Shown: positions 17,120 to 27,140 of the stretch, in pieces | Position numbering within the stretch: the stretch's first letter is position 1 | How the letters are laid out: every line of letters begins with the position of its first letter | Source: Spirochaetia bacterium | Lineage (GTDB): Bacteria > Spirochaetota > Leptospiria > Turneriellales > JAOUFE01 | NCBI GenBank assembly: GCA_029857955.1 | Contig: JAOUFY010000002.1 | Span: 1-58,140 of the forward strand | Length of the DNA: 58,140 nucleotides | Reading direction: 5' to 3' | The notes under the pieces: model-generated | What the model was told of the DNA's origin: nothing | Databases searched by the model: none | The model's input: the letters and a program-made list of their open reading frames with translations, nothing else | Translations under genes and position numbers: made by a program

Positions 17120-18148
17120 ATGACAATACTTGAGAAAACAATTGCTAAAGAAAAAATAGAAAAAGTACCCATCTGGTTTATGCGCCAGGCTGGAAGATAT
17201 TTACCTGAATACCAGATGATAAAAAAAGATCGTAGTTTTATGGAGATGGTGATGGATCCTGAAATTGCATCGGAAATCACACTTCAGCCAATTAAACGTT
17301 TTGATCTTGATGCAGCTATTATTTTTTCAGATATATTGGTTATTCTTCATGCCTTAAACATGAATGTATCTTTTGATAATGGACTTCCTGAAATTTCAAA
17401 AGTGGTCAACGATGAAAATGACATAGATGAACTTGTCAAAAGTTATAGTTCTGAAATGCTATCCGACAGACTTAAATATTACTCTAAGGCAATTGAATTA
17501 ACTCGTAAAGGATTACAAACAGAAAAAACCTTAATAGGATTTGCAGCAGCTCCTTTTACGCTTGCCAGTTATATGATCGAAGGTAAAACTTCAAAAACAC
17601 ATGCTAAAACAAGAGCATGGATGTATTCAAACCCGCACACCTTTGGAAAATTGATGGACTTTATTGTAAAATCAACCATTGACTATTTAAATATACAAAT
17701 TAAAGCCGGAGCAAATGTCATTCAGCTGTTTGATTCCTGGGGCGATGCGATGGCTACTGATATTTATTTAAAGCACCTGGTATCTTATATTGAAAAAATA
17801 TCCGAATCAGTTTCAAAAAAAGTCCCCGTCATTTATTTTTGCAGAGGTGCCAGTATTCATCGAGAATCTTTAACTCGTCTTTACAAAAAAGGTGTTTCCG
17901 TTATATCGCTAGACTGGCGTTTACCCATCAATAGTTTTGGCGATTACCCTGTTCAGGGGAATTTAGATCCGGCAGTTTTACTTTCTAATCCTGATACAGT
18001 TAGAAACATGACTCTTGAGGTTTTAAATGCCAGAGGTAATAAACCAGGATTTATTTTTAATCTAGGTCATGGTATTTATCCAGAAACGCCAATGGAAAAT
18101 GTTGAAGCAATGGTGAATACTGTAAAACAATTTAAACCAAATTATTGA
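17120..18148 (+). CDS. hemE: Uroporphyrinogen decarboxylase
   Basis: Cytosolic decarboxylation of the four acetate side chains of uroporphyrinogen III to give coproporphyrinogen III. The signature PIWFMRQAGRYLPEY is at residues 13-27, the substrate Asp is in DAAIIFSDILV, and the second signature region is IGFAAAPFTLASYMIEG; 342 residues, normal length. The start is well supported by GAGGAA just upstream. It is the last gene of the haem run here: hemB, hemN/hemG and hemH are not in the window, so later steps must be encoded elsewhere. It follows hemR by 65 bp with no clear terminator between, so it probably belongs to the same transcript. Confidence 0.95.
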   Translation: MTILEKTIAKEKIEKVPIWFMRQAGRYLPEYQMIKKDRSFMEMVMDPEIASEITLQPIKRFDLDAAIIFSDILVILHALNMNVSFDNGLPEISKVVNDENDIDELVKSYSSEMLSDRLKYYSKAIELTRKGLQTEKTLIGFAAAPFTLASYMIEGKTSKTHAKTRAWMYSNPHTFGKLMDFIVKSTIDYLNIQIKAGANVIQLFDSWGDAMATDIYLKHLVSYIEKISESVSKKVPVIYFCRGASIHRESLTRLYKKGVSVISLDWRLPINSFGDYPVQGNLDPAVLLSNPDTVRNMTLEVLNARGNKPGFIFNLGHGIYPETPMENVEAMVNTVKQFKPNY

Positions 18149-18160
18149 AAATTTTATAGG

Positions 18161-18228
18161 GTTGGGGCTGCTTTCGGGATTTTTTTTGCTTTTTTCGCAA
18201 AATTTGTGTCTTTTAAGACGCCCCAAAC
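18161..18228. terminator. Putative bidirectional terminator between hemE and metG
   Basis: Outer arms GTTGGGGC (18161-18168) and GCCCCAAAC (18220-18228) enclose T-rich DNA containing a smaller hairpin GTCTT-TT-AAGAC (18208-18219). It lies between two convergent genes. The enclosed T-run makes it an unusual, multi-part structure, so assignment as terminator rests mainly on position. Confidence 0.5.
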
Positions 18229-18245
18229 TTCATTATGAATTTTCT

Positions 18246-19793
18246 TTAAGAAACTTCATTTTCAGTTAATATAATTCGTGGAAATAATATATCCCAGCTT
18301 TCTGGTAATTGAACGTTATATTTAATTTCATTGCTGTTTAGAGGGAAATTAATTTCACTATGCAGACCGGTTATTGATGAATATTGTTGAAATTTAACTC
18401 TTAAAAATGGACGTAGATTAAGCATTACAATCGAAATTCCGTCTAGTAACATTCTTAAAAAACCTGGCACCAGTGATGGATTTTTTTTAGCCATTTCCCA
18501 TGGTTTGTTTTCTTCTATTAATTTATTGAGTTTATCAATGATAACAAAAATACTTTCGAGAGCTTTACTAAATTGAAATGTATTCATAAAATCATTAAAT
18601 CGAATCACTGAAAAACGTATGATTTCATCTAATACTTCATTTTCCGGATTAGTTACTTTTTCAGGTATATTACCGTCTGTATATTTTTTAATCATACTTA
18701 AAGTTCGTTGTATTAAATTTCCAAGATTGTTAGCCAAATCCTGGTTAATACGGTTTTCAAGAGTAGATTCACTGAACTTACTGTCGCTTCCAAATGTCAT
18801 TTCTCTCATTAAAAAATAACGAAAAGAATCCAGGCCTATCACATTGATTAAATCTACCGGATTTACTGCATTTTGAAGAGATTTTGACATTTTAACATCA
18901 TTGAGTCCAAGCCAATAGCCATGAACAAATAAATTTTGAAATATTTCAATGTCCGCAGCCAAAAGCATGGTCGGCCAGTAAATGCCATGAGGTTTTAAAA
19001 TATCTTTTGCAATTACATGCCTTGCCTGTGGCCAGTAATTTTTAAATTTTTCTCCATCAGGAAAATCGAGAGCTGAAATATAATTTAAAAGCGCATCGAA
19101 CCAGACATAGGTAACGTAATTTTTATCAAATGGAATGGGAATTCCCCATGTAAGCCTTTTGACGGGACGTGAAATGGATAAATCTTCGCCAAGTTTTTTT
19201 AACTCCTGTATGGTACCGCTAATCTCTTTAAAGTACTGTTCAGGCTTGACCAGATCCGGGTTGTTTTCCAATATTTTTTCCCAGATTGGTAAATACTTTT
19301 GTAATTTAAAAAAATAATTACTTTCTTTTATTATCTCGGGTTTCACTAAATGATCAGGGCAATTACCATCTTCATTTAATTCTTTTTCAGTTAAATATCT
19401 TTCACAACCAAGACAATATGTACCTTCATACTCACTTAAATAAATATCGCCTTTTTCATACAATTTATTTAAAACGTGTTGAACGACTTTTTTGTGTCTT
19501 TCCTGTGTGGTACGTATAAAATCATCATTTGATATTTTTAATGACTTCCAGGTTTCTTCAAATATTCCTGATATTTTATTTACGTATTCCTGAGGTGTGC
19601 TATTTTCAAGATCTGCTGCTTTAACAATTTTATCGCCATGTTCATCTACTCCGGTAAGAAAAAAAGAGTTCTTACCAGATAATTTTTGATATTCATTCAT
19701 GACATCACATAACAAGGTTGTGTATATATGACCTAAATGCGGGCGAGCATTAACATAATAAATTGGCGTGGTGATTAAGTAATTATTTTTCAT
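18246..19793 (-). CDS. metG: Methionyl-tRNA synthetase
   Basis: Class I aminoacyl-tRNA synthetase charging tRNA-Met, needed for both the initiator and elongator tRNAs encoded at 48.3-48.5 kb. The HIGH-type motif is HLGH at residues 19-22 (YYVNARPHLGHIYTT), the KMSKS motif is in LNDVKMSKSLQNAV, and a zinc knuckle reads CLGCERYL then CPDH. WFDALLNY of the active site is also present. At 515 residues it ends after the anticodon-binding helical domain and lacks the C-terminal dimerisation/tRNA-binding module found in many bacterial enzymes. The start ATG gives the expected N-terminus. It is transcribed divergently from the TPR gene and convergently with hemE. Confidence 0.96.
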   Translation of the reverse strand: MKNNYLITTPIYYVNARPHLGHIYTTLLCDVMNEYQKLSGKNSFFLTGVDEHGDKIVKAADLENSTPQEYVNKISGIFEETWKSLKISNDDFIRTTQERHKKVVQHVLNKLYEKGDIYLSEYEGTYCLGCERYLTEKELNEDGNCPDHLVKPEIIKESNYFFKLQKYLPIWEKILENNPDLVKPEQYFKEISGTIQELKKLGEDLSISRPVKRLTWGIPIPFDKNYVTYVWFDALLNYISALDFPDGEKFKNYWPQARHVIAKDILKPHGIYWPTMLLAADIEIFQNLFVHGYWLGLNDVKMSKSLQNAVNPVDLINVIGLDSFRYFLMREMTFGSDSKFSESTLENRINQDLANNLGNLIQRTLSMIKKYTDGNIPEKVTNPENEVLDEIIRFSVIRFNDFMNTFQFSKALESIFVIIDKLNKLIEENKPWEMAKKNPSLVPGFLRMLLDGISIVMLNLRPFLRVKFQQYSSITGLHSEINFPLNSNEIKYNVQLPESWDILFPRIILTENEVS

Positions 19794-19848
19794 ATGGTTA
19801 TAGTTTGATTATATAAATTATGCAATACATCGTGAACACAAAAAATTG

Positions 19849-19868
19849 AAAATCAAGTGTTTGATTTT
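19849..19868. repeat. Perfect palindrome between metG and the TPR gene
   Basis: AAAATCAA-GTGT-TTGATTTT, an eight-base-pair perfect inverted repeat with a four-base loop, lies in the 259-bp divergent intergenic region about 55 bp upstream of metG. It could be an operator or a small leader hairpin. The rest of the gap (19794-20052) shows no gene. Confidence 0.5.
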
Positions 19869-20052
19869 TACGTTTTAGTACAAAATTAAAATTCTGTAAA
19901 ATAATCAAAATTCAGGTTAGTTAATATCTGAAAAATAAAACTTTAAATCAATGTATACTCATCATTGTCACAGGATACGATTTTTAATTAATATCTTGTT
20001 TTCATAAATATTTGTTGCCAATATATTGTAAACAGACGAATATATAAGAATT

Positions 20053-20871
20053 ATGAATTCTTTAAATGTAGAAATGTTTAATGAAGCCTTAAAAATTGAA
20101 AAGCAACAAAATTGGGATGCAGCTATAGAACTTTATGATGAAATTTTAAAAGATAAGCCTGATCATTTTGAAACATGGTTAAACCGTGGTGCTCTATTTT
20201 TCAAGAAAGGTAATGCAGAAGAAGCTATAAAATCTTATGATAAGGCTTTAACTCTTAAAAGGGATGTCAGAGCTCTTTATAATCTCGGACTGGTCTATTA
20301 TAAATCTAAAAAATCAGATATGGCATTAAAATATCTCTTGGAATGTATTCTATTAAATGAGGCATTTTTACCAGCATGTTTATTGACAGCATATATTTTT
20401 ACAGATCAAAATAATTTAGATAAAGCAATTCAAATATTACAAAAAGCTTTATGTACTCATAAAGGAAATGAATCATTGTTAGTTAGTCTGGCAATTGCTT
20501 ATAATGTCAGCAAAAAAGAAATTCTATGTAATTCTGTAATTCATAAAATTCTAGAAATAAATCCCAGAAACAAGGCAGCGTTGAAATTACAGGCCAGAAT
20601 ATCAATAAAAGAATCTGTTACGAAAAAATCAATTGAAAATTTTAGAAACTTAATGAAAGATGATTCGGACATAGATAAAATAGAATCATATTTTGAAGAT
20701 TCAAACAATAAAAATATAAAAGAAATTATCTTAAAAAGGAAAAATGATATTATTCATAAAACTAAAAAAACAAATAATGATTATTTTAATTTATCTTTAA
20801 TATCTTTAATGGCTGGTAATGGTGATGCGGCCATGAATTATTTATTGTATGCAGTAAAAGATCAGCCTTAA
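20053..20871 (+). CDS. Tetratricopeptide-repeat protein
   Basis: Protein of 272 residues built mostly of TPR helical hairpins. Clear units are NWDAAIELYDEILKDKPD (about 16-33), EEAIKSYDKALTLK (about 57-70), DMALKYLLECILLN (about 90-103) and DKAIQILQKALCTH (about 124-137); a last partial unit lies near the C-terminus. No signal peptide or transmembrane segment is obvious, so a cytosolic scaffold or protein-protein interaction role is likely. The stop overlaps the stop of the convergent DUF342 gene (TTAA, 20868-20871). The specific partner is unknown, and TPR content does not reveal function. Confidence 0.75.
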   Translation: MNSLNVEMFNEALKIEKQQNWDAAIELYDEILKDKPDHFETWLNRGALFFKKGNAEEAIKSYDKALTLKRDVRALYNLGLVYYKSKKSDMALKYLLECILLNEAFLPACLLTAYIFTDQNNLDKAIQILQKALCTHKGNESLLVSLAIAYNVSKKEILCNSVIHKILEINPRNKAALKLQARISIKESVTKKSIENFRNLMKDDSDIDKIESYFEDSNNKNIKEIILKRKNDIIHKTKKTNNDYFNLSLISLMAGNGDAAMNYLLYAVKDQP

Positions 20872-22523
20872 TTATCTGATTTACCTGACAATACAATACG
20901 ATCTTTAACTCCTTCATATTTTTTTTGATATATAATGATTTCTGGAGTAAAGTCATAAAGGTCTCCAGATTTTTCAAGTTTATCAATAGCAGCTTGTGTA
21001 TTTGATATTAGATTATTGATACTTTTTACTTTTTCAAGAACCATTATTGCATTCTTTTTTTTGTCTTCAGGCAATGAGTTGATGAAATTTGCAGGATTTC
21101 TTAAGAAGTTAGCCGAAAAGCTTGTTTTTATTTTTTCATTTAACATGTTTTGTGCTTCTTGATATCGTAGAAGTTCTTTTCTTTTGATATTAATTTTTTC
21201 ATCTAATTCCTGATCGACACCGCATACCAATTCAGTTAAAATTCCTGCTTTATTACCGGCTACATTTGCTTCAATTCGACGAAGGGCAGTGATTTTACCA
21301 CCAAGAATGATACCCGATTTTTTTGTAACCGTCACATTACCATTGCATCGAACATTGCTATCGTAAATGAAATCGTCGACAATTAAATTTTTTTTAACAA
21401 TCACATTTGCATTTTGTATGTATCTTGCTTGTAAATTACTTAAACATTCAATTTTGTATTCGGGCTTGCTTAATACGCCTGAAATAAGTAGCATGTCCTG
21501 TCGTGAAAATAAATTTGCTGCCTCTACAATACCATGAATTGTTAATTTGCCAAATGATGTTACAGAAAATCCATCACAAACCTTTCCTTTAATTTCAATG
21601 TTACCAGAAAATTCGATATTACCAGTTTCATATCCAACATCACTCGTAATCACTAGAGTTTCATTAACATTCAATACATTGTGATTTATTTCTAAAAAAC
21701 CATTGATTAATGATCTCATCATTTGATTATTTTCAGAATCTAAATAAAGACTTTTTCCAGGTTCAGCGCCTTTTGTCACATGCCTGATACTTATACGTTG
21801 ACCAAATACATTAAATCCTTCTTTACCTTGTGAGCCTTTAAAATATTCTCCAACCACATCACCTTCAAAGACTTCTTTTATAGCGCCGCGTTCTTTGTAA
21901 TCCATTTTACCATCTTCTTTTAATTTACCAACACTTTTTTCAAGGTTAAAAGAAGGAATTATATATTCATTATAAGCTTCTTCCATAGAACGACCCTTGG
22001 CAATAAGAACAAATGGATCATTATTTTTCATCGACTCGTCTAAGTTCGCTTGAATCTGGTATTGATCAAGACTCGGAAATATTTTCATTATGGTGATTAT
22101 TTTAAAAATTTCTTCGATAGACGGAATTTTAGATGGCTCAAATGATGGAAGGTATAGTTTTGCTTCTGATTGATCTTCATTAATAACCACGGGCGGAATA
22201 ACAACTAAAAAGCCTCGATACATTCCTGCATACCCAAAAGTTTTTGACATAAATAAATTACGATTTGTATCTCGAAAAACAACAGCTGAGTCAAAATCAA
22301 GCCTCTTGGATGGACCTTTTACGATAGGAACTTTATTGTATTTTGGTTCATTTGGATCAACCATTTGAGCAAGAATGACATCACCTGTCATTTTTAAATT
22401 GTTTGGATAAGGTATACTTAATTTATATTTTCCGTTTTCCAGGCTATATTCAAAAGGTTTTTTTTCACCATATGTAATGTAATACCAATCTTGCAATATG
22501 AACTCCCACGTTTTGTGTGACAA
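20868..22523 (-). CDS. FapA / DUF342 family protein
   Basis: A 551-residue member of the DUF342 (flagellar assembly protein A) family. The central part (about 290-400) is a right-handed beta-helix-like run of short hydrophobic beta strands (NIEFSGNIEIKGKV, GKLTIHGIVEAANLF, QDMLLISGVLS) as in polymer-forming family members. It is followed by a coiled-coil C-terminus (about 420-530, DEKINIKRKELLRYQEAQ). No signal peptide is evident. Relatives in spirochaetes and Vibrio are linked to flagellar or cell-envelope morphogenesis and chemotaxis-array placement, but no flagellar gene lies nearby, so the role here is open. It overlaps the TPR gene tail-to-tail by four bases. Confidence 0.8.
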   Translation of the reverse strand: MSHKTWEFILQDWYYITYGEKKPFEYSLENGKYKLSIPYPNNLKMTGDVILAQMVDPNEPKYNKVPIVKGPSKRLDFDSAVVFRDTNRNLFMSKTFGYAGMYRGFLVVIPPVVINEDQSEAKLYLPSFEPSKIPSIEEIFKIITIMKIFPSLDQYQIQANLDESMKNNDPFVLIAKGRSMEEAYNEYIIPSFNLEKSVGKLKEDGKMDYKERGAIKEVFEGDVVGEYFKGSQGKEGFNVFGQRISIRHVTKGAEPGKSLYLDSENNQMMRSLINGFLEINHNVLNVNETLVITSDVGYETGNIEFSGNIEIKGKVCDGFSVTSFGKLTIHGIVEAANLFSRQDMLLISGVLSKPEYKIECLSNLQARYIQNANVIVKKNLIVDDFIYDSNVRCNGNVTVTKKSGIILGGKITALRRIEANVAGNKAGILTELVCGVDQELDEKINIKRKELLRYQEAQNMLNEKIKTSFSANFLRNPANFINSLPEDKKKNAIMVLEKVKSINNLISNTQAAIDKLEKSGDLYDFTPEIIIYQKKYEGVKDRIVLSGKSDN

Positions 22524-22770
22524 AAATTTAAATCAAATCCATTACAAATGAAAATGGATAAATTTAATTTTGAGATACAAATTTATTTATTAAGGTATAA
22601 TTTAGAAGTGTGTATTATGTTTCAAGAATTTTATTTAATTTTTAGCATTAGATAATAAAAATTTCATTTTTTGTAGATATCAAAAATTTTATAATATTAA
22701 ATAATATAGTTAAATTGAGGAATAAAATAATCATTATTTAAATTTAATTAATACAAAAAGACTTCTTTGA

Positions 22771-25272
22771 ATGTGTTATTTACTTTTCATTCCATCATAT
22801 CTTTTTTTATTGATAAACACCGTGTTAAAATTACGTATATTTACATACAGTATTATTTTACTTTCTTTTCTTCAATTAGAAAATTTATTTTCTCAAAATA
22901 ATCTTGAAAATAAAAATCTGGAAAACAAATGGGCTATTGAATTAAACCAGCAAGAAGCAGATAAAAATCATTCTGGAATAGAATTGATGCATGCTGAAGA
23001 AGGAAAATATCTTGGAGCGCAAAAAAGTAAAGAAGGAATTTTAATTTTTCATGGCGGTACGAGAATAAAGATAAACAATTATGTACTTCTGGCTGATACC
23101 ATTAAAATTAACCCTGAAACAGGAGAATTATTCGGGGAGGGCGGTGTTACTTTAACTGATGGTTTTCAAATTATAAAAGGGTCAAAGTTTTTTTACAGCA
23201 ATTCGTTAAAAGTTGGTATTTTATATGATTTAGATGGATTTGTTAAACCATTATATATAATTGGAGAATACGCCAAGGTAACATCTACAGAAAATTTAAT
23301 AATTTCAGCTGCATTTTTGTCAACCTGTGAAGCCGAAACAGCACATTATTTTTTTAAAGTTAAAAAAATCTGGCTCAGGCCGGATAATCAGTTTGTTGCT
23401 ATTGGAATAGTTTACTACATTGCCAAAGTTCCTTTATTTTATTTGCCTTTTCTTCTTCAGACTGATCTTGGAACAGGAATCCATTCATTGATTGGATATA
23501 CAACATTTAATGGAATTTATTTGCAAAACAGTTATTTTTATGGATTTTCAAAAAATAATATCATTTTACCGTCAAATGCCATGTTAATGTTTGATTTTTA
23601 TCAATTTCAGGGATTTTATTTTGGAACATATATGAATAAAAAGTCAAAAAATCTCGATTATGACATTTCAATAGGTATTGCTTCCAAGATCATTCAAGAT
23701 CAAATTGTACCAAACCAGGGTACAATTTCTAATTCCAGGGAAGTTTGGCATGAAGTCAATGCCTTACTCAACCCTAGATGGTCTTCTTCCATGGACAAAG
23801 ATGCTATATCAGCTTTAAATGTTACTTTTGAACAATACAATGATCCTGCTTTTGATAAGACATTTAAACAACGTACTATACCAGATAACACAATAAATGC
23901 GATTGCTATTTATCGAACTCTATATTATCCAGCTCAACCTAGAAATTCACTTTTGTGGAAAGCTGTTTATTCAGAAAACTGGCAGGATAATAGCTTTGTG
24001 GTTGTCATTGACAAATACCAGCAATGGCAGAACTATTTAAATGGCTACAATTATTATCCTGTACATGAGATTTTTCCTTCATTGACTTACAAGAAAAACT
24101 GGTATGTTGTAAAACCAACCGGAAGTGTATTTCAAGGTATTAGTAATAATATTGATGTAGTTTCGAGAATTGAACATCAATACAATCAAGGCCAATTATT
24201 TCACACATTAAACTACTTGGATGTAAAATCAGGACTAAATGCTTTTTTGCCGTTTCATAATTTAATATCTTTACAACCCAGCATAGGTTATGGAGTAACT
24301 GGGCAATTTTATAATAATGGATCGGCAATAGATAACCTTGAAAATGATAAAAAAAGCTATCAGTATTTTTATACTTTAGATAAATTATTTTTAGGACCAT
24401 CTTTTTTAAAATCAACAATTATGTATGCGTTAAAATGGGCAACCGTCGAAAAAATAACGGATCCATATTTTAAACAGGAGCGAGAAAACAAATTATATCT
24501 TTTACTTTCTTCAGATTTTGCTCCATTTGGCTCGATTTCACTCGGCAGCGCCAGAGATTTGAGGAAATTACCAGGTGTTTTTAAAGAGCAAAATCAATGG
24601 GATCCTTTTTTTGTATCTGCTTTTTTTGATTATGACTTTATCAATCATGATAATATTTTTTTACCTGAAGTATATAATCCGAATACTTATTTTCTTGGCA
24701 TAGGCACCAGTGAATCATTTTATTATAACATTAATTTCAACAAACCTGGAATCAATAGTTTATCTTTATATCTTCAAACAGGAGGATATCGTTTTTTAAT
24801 CATTGATCGACTAGAAAAAGCAAAAATTGGGTTTAACTGGGTACATGATTTTATTAATTATAATCGTAATAGAATTCAATTTATTATGGAAACCAAGGCT
24901 GCATTCTTAAAATATTGGTGGTTTGGTTTAAATCTCAGTACCAATGTTTACAATACCGGTACTCAGGCATCTCCTTATCAATATGTCGGTGAATCATTTG
25001 TAACGATGTTAAATTCAAACAATGCAAATTCATCTTTTGAATTAGATAAAATTGAGGTTTCTATTGAACATGATCTTCATGACTGGTTAATGAAATTTTC
25101 ATATTCGATAACACAAAACTGGATTTACTATGGTAAAAACAATCAAAACATAGCAGGTTATTATGATCATGGAATATACGTTTCATTTACTTTAAAAGGA
25201 TTTAATGGATTTGGTATTCCCAAGACTCAAATCAATCCTCGAGAGATTCCTATACCATACGGTTTGAATTGA
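22771..25272 (+). CDS. lptD: LptD/OstA-like outer-membrane LPS-assembly protein
   Basis: Probable outer-membrane translocon that inserts lipopolysaccharide at the cell surface. 833 residues. A hydrophobic N-terminus (to about residue 43) acts as signal sequence. The periplasmic OstA/LptA-like beta-jellyroll follows (LADTIKINPETGELFGEGGV, about 103-122). Then come the family markers STCEAETAHYFFKVKKIW and VYYIAKVPLFYLPFLL, and about 550 residues of alternating beta strands forming the barrel. A conserved Cys of the disulphide region is present (STCE). The ATG at 22771 has no evident Shine-Dalgarno; a GTG at 22822 is a possible shorter start. Its last codons are 14 bp from the convergent nadC. 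The 247-bp upstream gap is AT-rich with no gene. Confidence 0.82.
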   Translation: MCYLLFIPSYLFLLINTVLKLRIFTYSIILLSFLQLENLFSQNNLENKNLENKWAIELNQQEADKNHSGIELMHAEEGKYLGAQKSKEGILIFHGGTRIKINNYVLLADTIKINPETGELFGEGGVTLTDGFQIIKGSKFFYSNSLKVGILYDLDGFVKPLYIIGEYAKVTSTENLIISAAFLSTCEAETAHYFFKVKKIWLRPDNQFVAIGIVYYIAKVPLFYLPFLLQTDLGTGIHSLIGYTTFNGIYLQNSYFYGFSKNNIILPSNAMLMFDFYQFQGFYFGTYMNKKSKNLDYDISIGIASKIIQDQIVPNQGTISNSREVWHEVNALLNPRWSSSMDKDAISALNVTFEQYNDPAFDKTFKQRTIPDNTINAIAIYRTLYYPAQPRNSLLWKAVYSENWQDNSFVVVIDKYQQWQNYLNGYNYYPVHEIFPSLTYKKNWYVVKPTGSVFQGISNNIDVVSRIEHQYNQGQLFHTLNYLDVKSGLNAFLPFHNLISLQPSIGYGVTGQFYNNGSAIDNLENDKKSYQYFYTLDKLFLGPSFLKSTIMYALKWATVEKITDPYFKQERENKLYLLLSSDFAPFGSISLGSARDLRKLPGVFKEQNQWDPFFVSAFFDYDFINHDNIFLPEVYNPNTYFLGIGTSESFYYNINFNKPGINSLSLYLQTGGYRFLIIDRLEKAKIGFNWVHDFINYNRNRIQFIMETKAAFLKYWWFGLNLSTNVYNTGTQASPYQYVGESFVTMLNSNNANSSFELDKIEVSIEHDLHDWLMKFSYSITQNWIYYGKNNQNIAGYYDHGIYVSFTLKGFNGFGIPKTQINPREIPIPYGLN

Positions 25273-25286
25273 TATAAATATGCAGT

Positions 25287-26180
25287 TTACTCATGAAATT
25301 CCAAACTAAAATCAAGCGGTGTAATAGAATTTGTCAATGAACCCATACTGACAAAATCAACTCCACTTTTTGCTAACGTTGATAGATTGCTTAAATTGTA
25401 TCCCCCTGAAGCTTCACAAATGATAGAAGTTTTATGTTTATTATTAAATTTATTAATAACTTCTACACAATGCTTAATTTCTTTAACATTCATATTATCT
25501 AACATGATCATTTCCGGACGTTCAGGCAATGCATCATTTAGTTGTGAAAAAGTTTCAACCTCGACCTCACATTTATGTTTCGGGTACATTTTTCTAAAAA
25601 GAGCTATTGCATTTTTTATACCGCCGGCTGCAGCAATATGATTATCTTTGATCAATCCCATTTGCGCAAGATTTAAACGATGATTTGAGCCGCCGCCGGT
25701 ATAAACTGCGTATTTTGAAAGTATGCGATATCCAGGAAGTGTTTTACGTGTATCCAGCGCTGTAATGCCATATTTATTTAATATATCAACAGCATATTTG
25801 GTTTTCGTTGATATTCCAGAAAGCATCGATAAAAAATTCAAGGCAATACGTTCACTTTTTAAAATACTTTTAACATCACCTTCGATAAGCGCTATCACAT
25901 TTCCCTTATTAAAAGAATCTCCATCGATAAAATTAGGTTGAACAAGAGTTTTTTTATCTATAATATTAAAAACATCAATAAATATTTTTATACCACAAAG
26001 TATTCCCGATTCTCGAGCAATCAATGAAGATTTAACTTTTTTTCGTTTGGTAAAAATAGAATTTGTAGTAATGTCATCATTAGTTTTATCTTCAGCAATT
26101 GCTGCCAAAATCAAAGATCTGTAATCTTCTTTTTTTAACTTTGTAACCGGTGCGATATATGCTCTTATTTTATTATTCAT
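25287..26180 (-). CDS. nadC: Quinolinate phosphoribosyltransferase
   Basis: Converts quinolinate and PRPP to nicotinate mononucleotide in de novo NAD synthesis. 297 residues, normal length. Diagnostic segments are ERIALNFLSMLSGISTKTK (about 110-128), LDTRKTLPGYRILSKYAV with the substrate-binding Arg/Lys, GGGSNHRLNLAQMGLIKDNH, EVEVETFSQL, and the C-terminal FVSMGSLTNS phosphate-binding loop. It forms a leftward pair with the ttcA-like gene 13 bp upstream. nadA and nadB are not in this window. Assignment is secure. Confidence 0.95.
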   Translation of the reverse strand: MNNKIRAYIAPVTKLKKEDYRSLILAAIAEDKTNDDITTNSIFTKRKKVKSSLIARESGILCGIKIFIDVFNIIDKKTLVQPNFIDGDSFNKGNVIALIEGDVKSILKSERIALNFLSMLSGISTKTKYAVDILNKYGITALDTRKTLPGYRILSKYAVYTGGGSNHRLNLAQMGLIKDNHIAAAGGIKNAIALFRKMYPKHKCEVEVETFSQLNDALPERPEMIMLDNMNVKEIKHCVEVINKFNNKHKTSIICEASGGYNLSNLSTLAKSGVDFVSMGSLTNSITPLDFSLEFHE

Positions 26181-26193
26181 TTATTTTCTGGTA

Positions 26194-26949
26194 TTACAGT
26201 TCCCAAAGATGGCGTCGCTGAACATTTTTCAATGCACGCTTAATCGATGATTTTAAAAATGGATTATTTACTTCTTCGTTACCCAGTAATTGTTTAATTC
26301 TTTTGCGCTGTAATTTTTCCTGTGAACCGCAAACAGAGCAGGGGATGATGGGTAATTTCATATGGTTAGCAACTTCGATGATGTCTTTTTCAAATGTTTC
26401 AATCAATGGTCGAATGATTACATTTCGCTTATCGTCACTAATTAATTTCGGAGGTATAGAAGCAAGACGTCCATTAAAAAACAAATTTAGCAGCAATGTT
26501 TCTGCTGCATCATCTGAATGATGTCCAAGGGCTATTTTATCGGCATGTAAACGCACGGCCTCCGAATACAGAATTCCGCGTCGAAGTCTAGAACACATGA
26601 AACACTGCGTTTGGTCGGGTTCAAGTTTTTCAGTAATAACAGAAAAAATATCATAATTACCAATTTCATATTCAACACTCAGGGATTGATAGTGATCTTC
26701 AAGAATTTTTTTATTAAATCCGGGTTGTCCCTGATCGAGCGTATATGCAAAAACTGTAAAAGGTACAGGTGATTTGTTTCGGAGAGCAATTAATAATGAA
26801 AGCAATGTTAATGAATCTTTTCCGCCAGACACAGCAACCATAACTCTATCATTTTTTTCAATTAAATTATATTGATAAACAGTTTTACCAACTGTACTTA
26901 AAAGCTTTTTAAATGGTTTAAAAGTTTTTTCATGATAAGCTTTATTCAC
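26194..26949 (-). CDS. ttcA: TtcA-like tRNA thiolation ATPase
   Basis: PP-loop ATPase of the TtcA/TtuA group, which adenylates a tRNA base and replaces oxygen with sulphur (2-thiocytidine at position 32 for TtcA). 251 residues. The P-loop is VAVSGGKDSLTLLSLL (about 38-53). The Fe-S/active-site cysteines are in QCFMCSRLRRG. The ATPase signature is LGHHSDDAAETLLLNLFFNGRL. A second Cys pair is in IIPCSVCGSQEKLQRK near the C-terminus. The architecture fits TtcA better than TilS. It is upstream of and probably co-transcribed with nadC. The target nucleotide is inferred from the family. Confidence 0.88.
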   Translation of the reverse strand: MNKAYHEKTFKPFKKLLSTVGKTVYQYNLIEKNDRVMVAVSGGKDSLTLLSLLIALRNKSPVPFTVFAYTLDQGQPGFNKKILEDHYQSLSVEYEIGNYDIFSVITEKLEPDQTQCFMCSRLRRGILYSEAVRLHADKIALGHHSDDAAETLLLNLFFNGRLASIPPKLISDDKRNVIIRPLIETFEKDIIEVANHMKLPIIPCSVCGSQEKLQRKRIKQLLGNEEVNNPFLKSSIKRALKNVQRRHLWEL

Positions 26950-27140
26950 TTGTTCAAAGATTGATCATTACTTACACCGTAAAGAATTTTGACAAGTAGA
27001 ACACGATTCCATCTTCACTCAGTATTATTTTTTTTAATAACCATAAAGTTATAAAATAATTACTTAACATAAGATATATTATGTCACATATTTAAATTAA
27101 ATATATGATATCAATGTATAAATTCTTGTCAGGATTATTC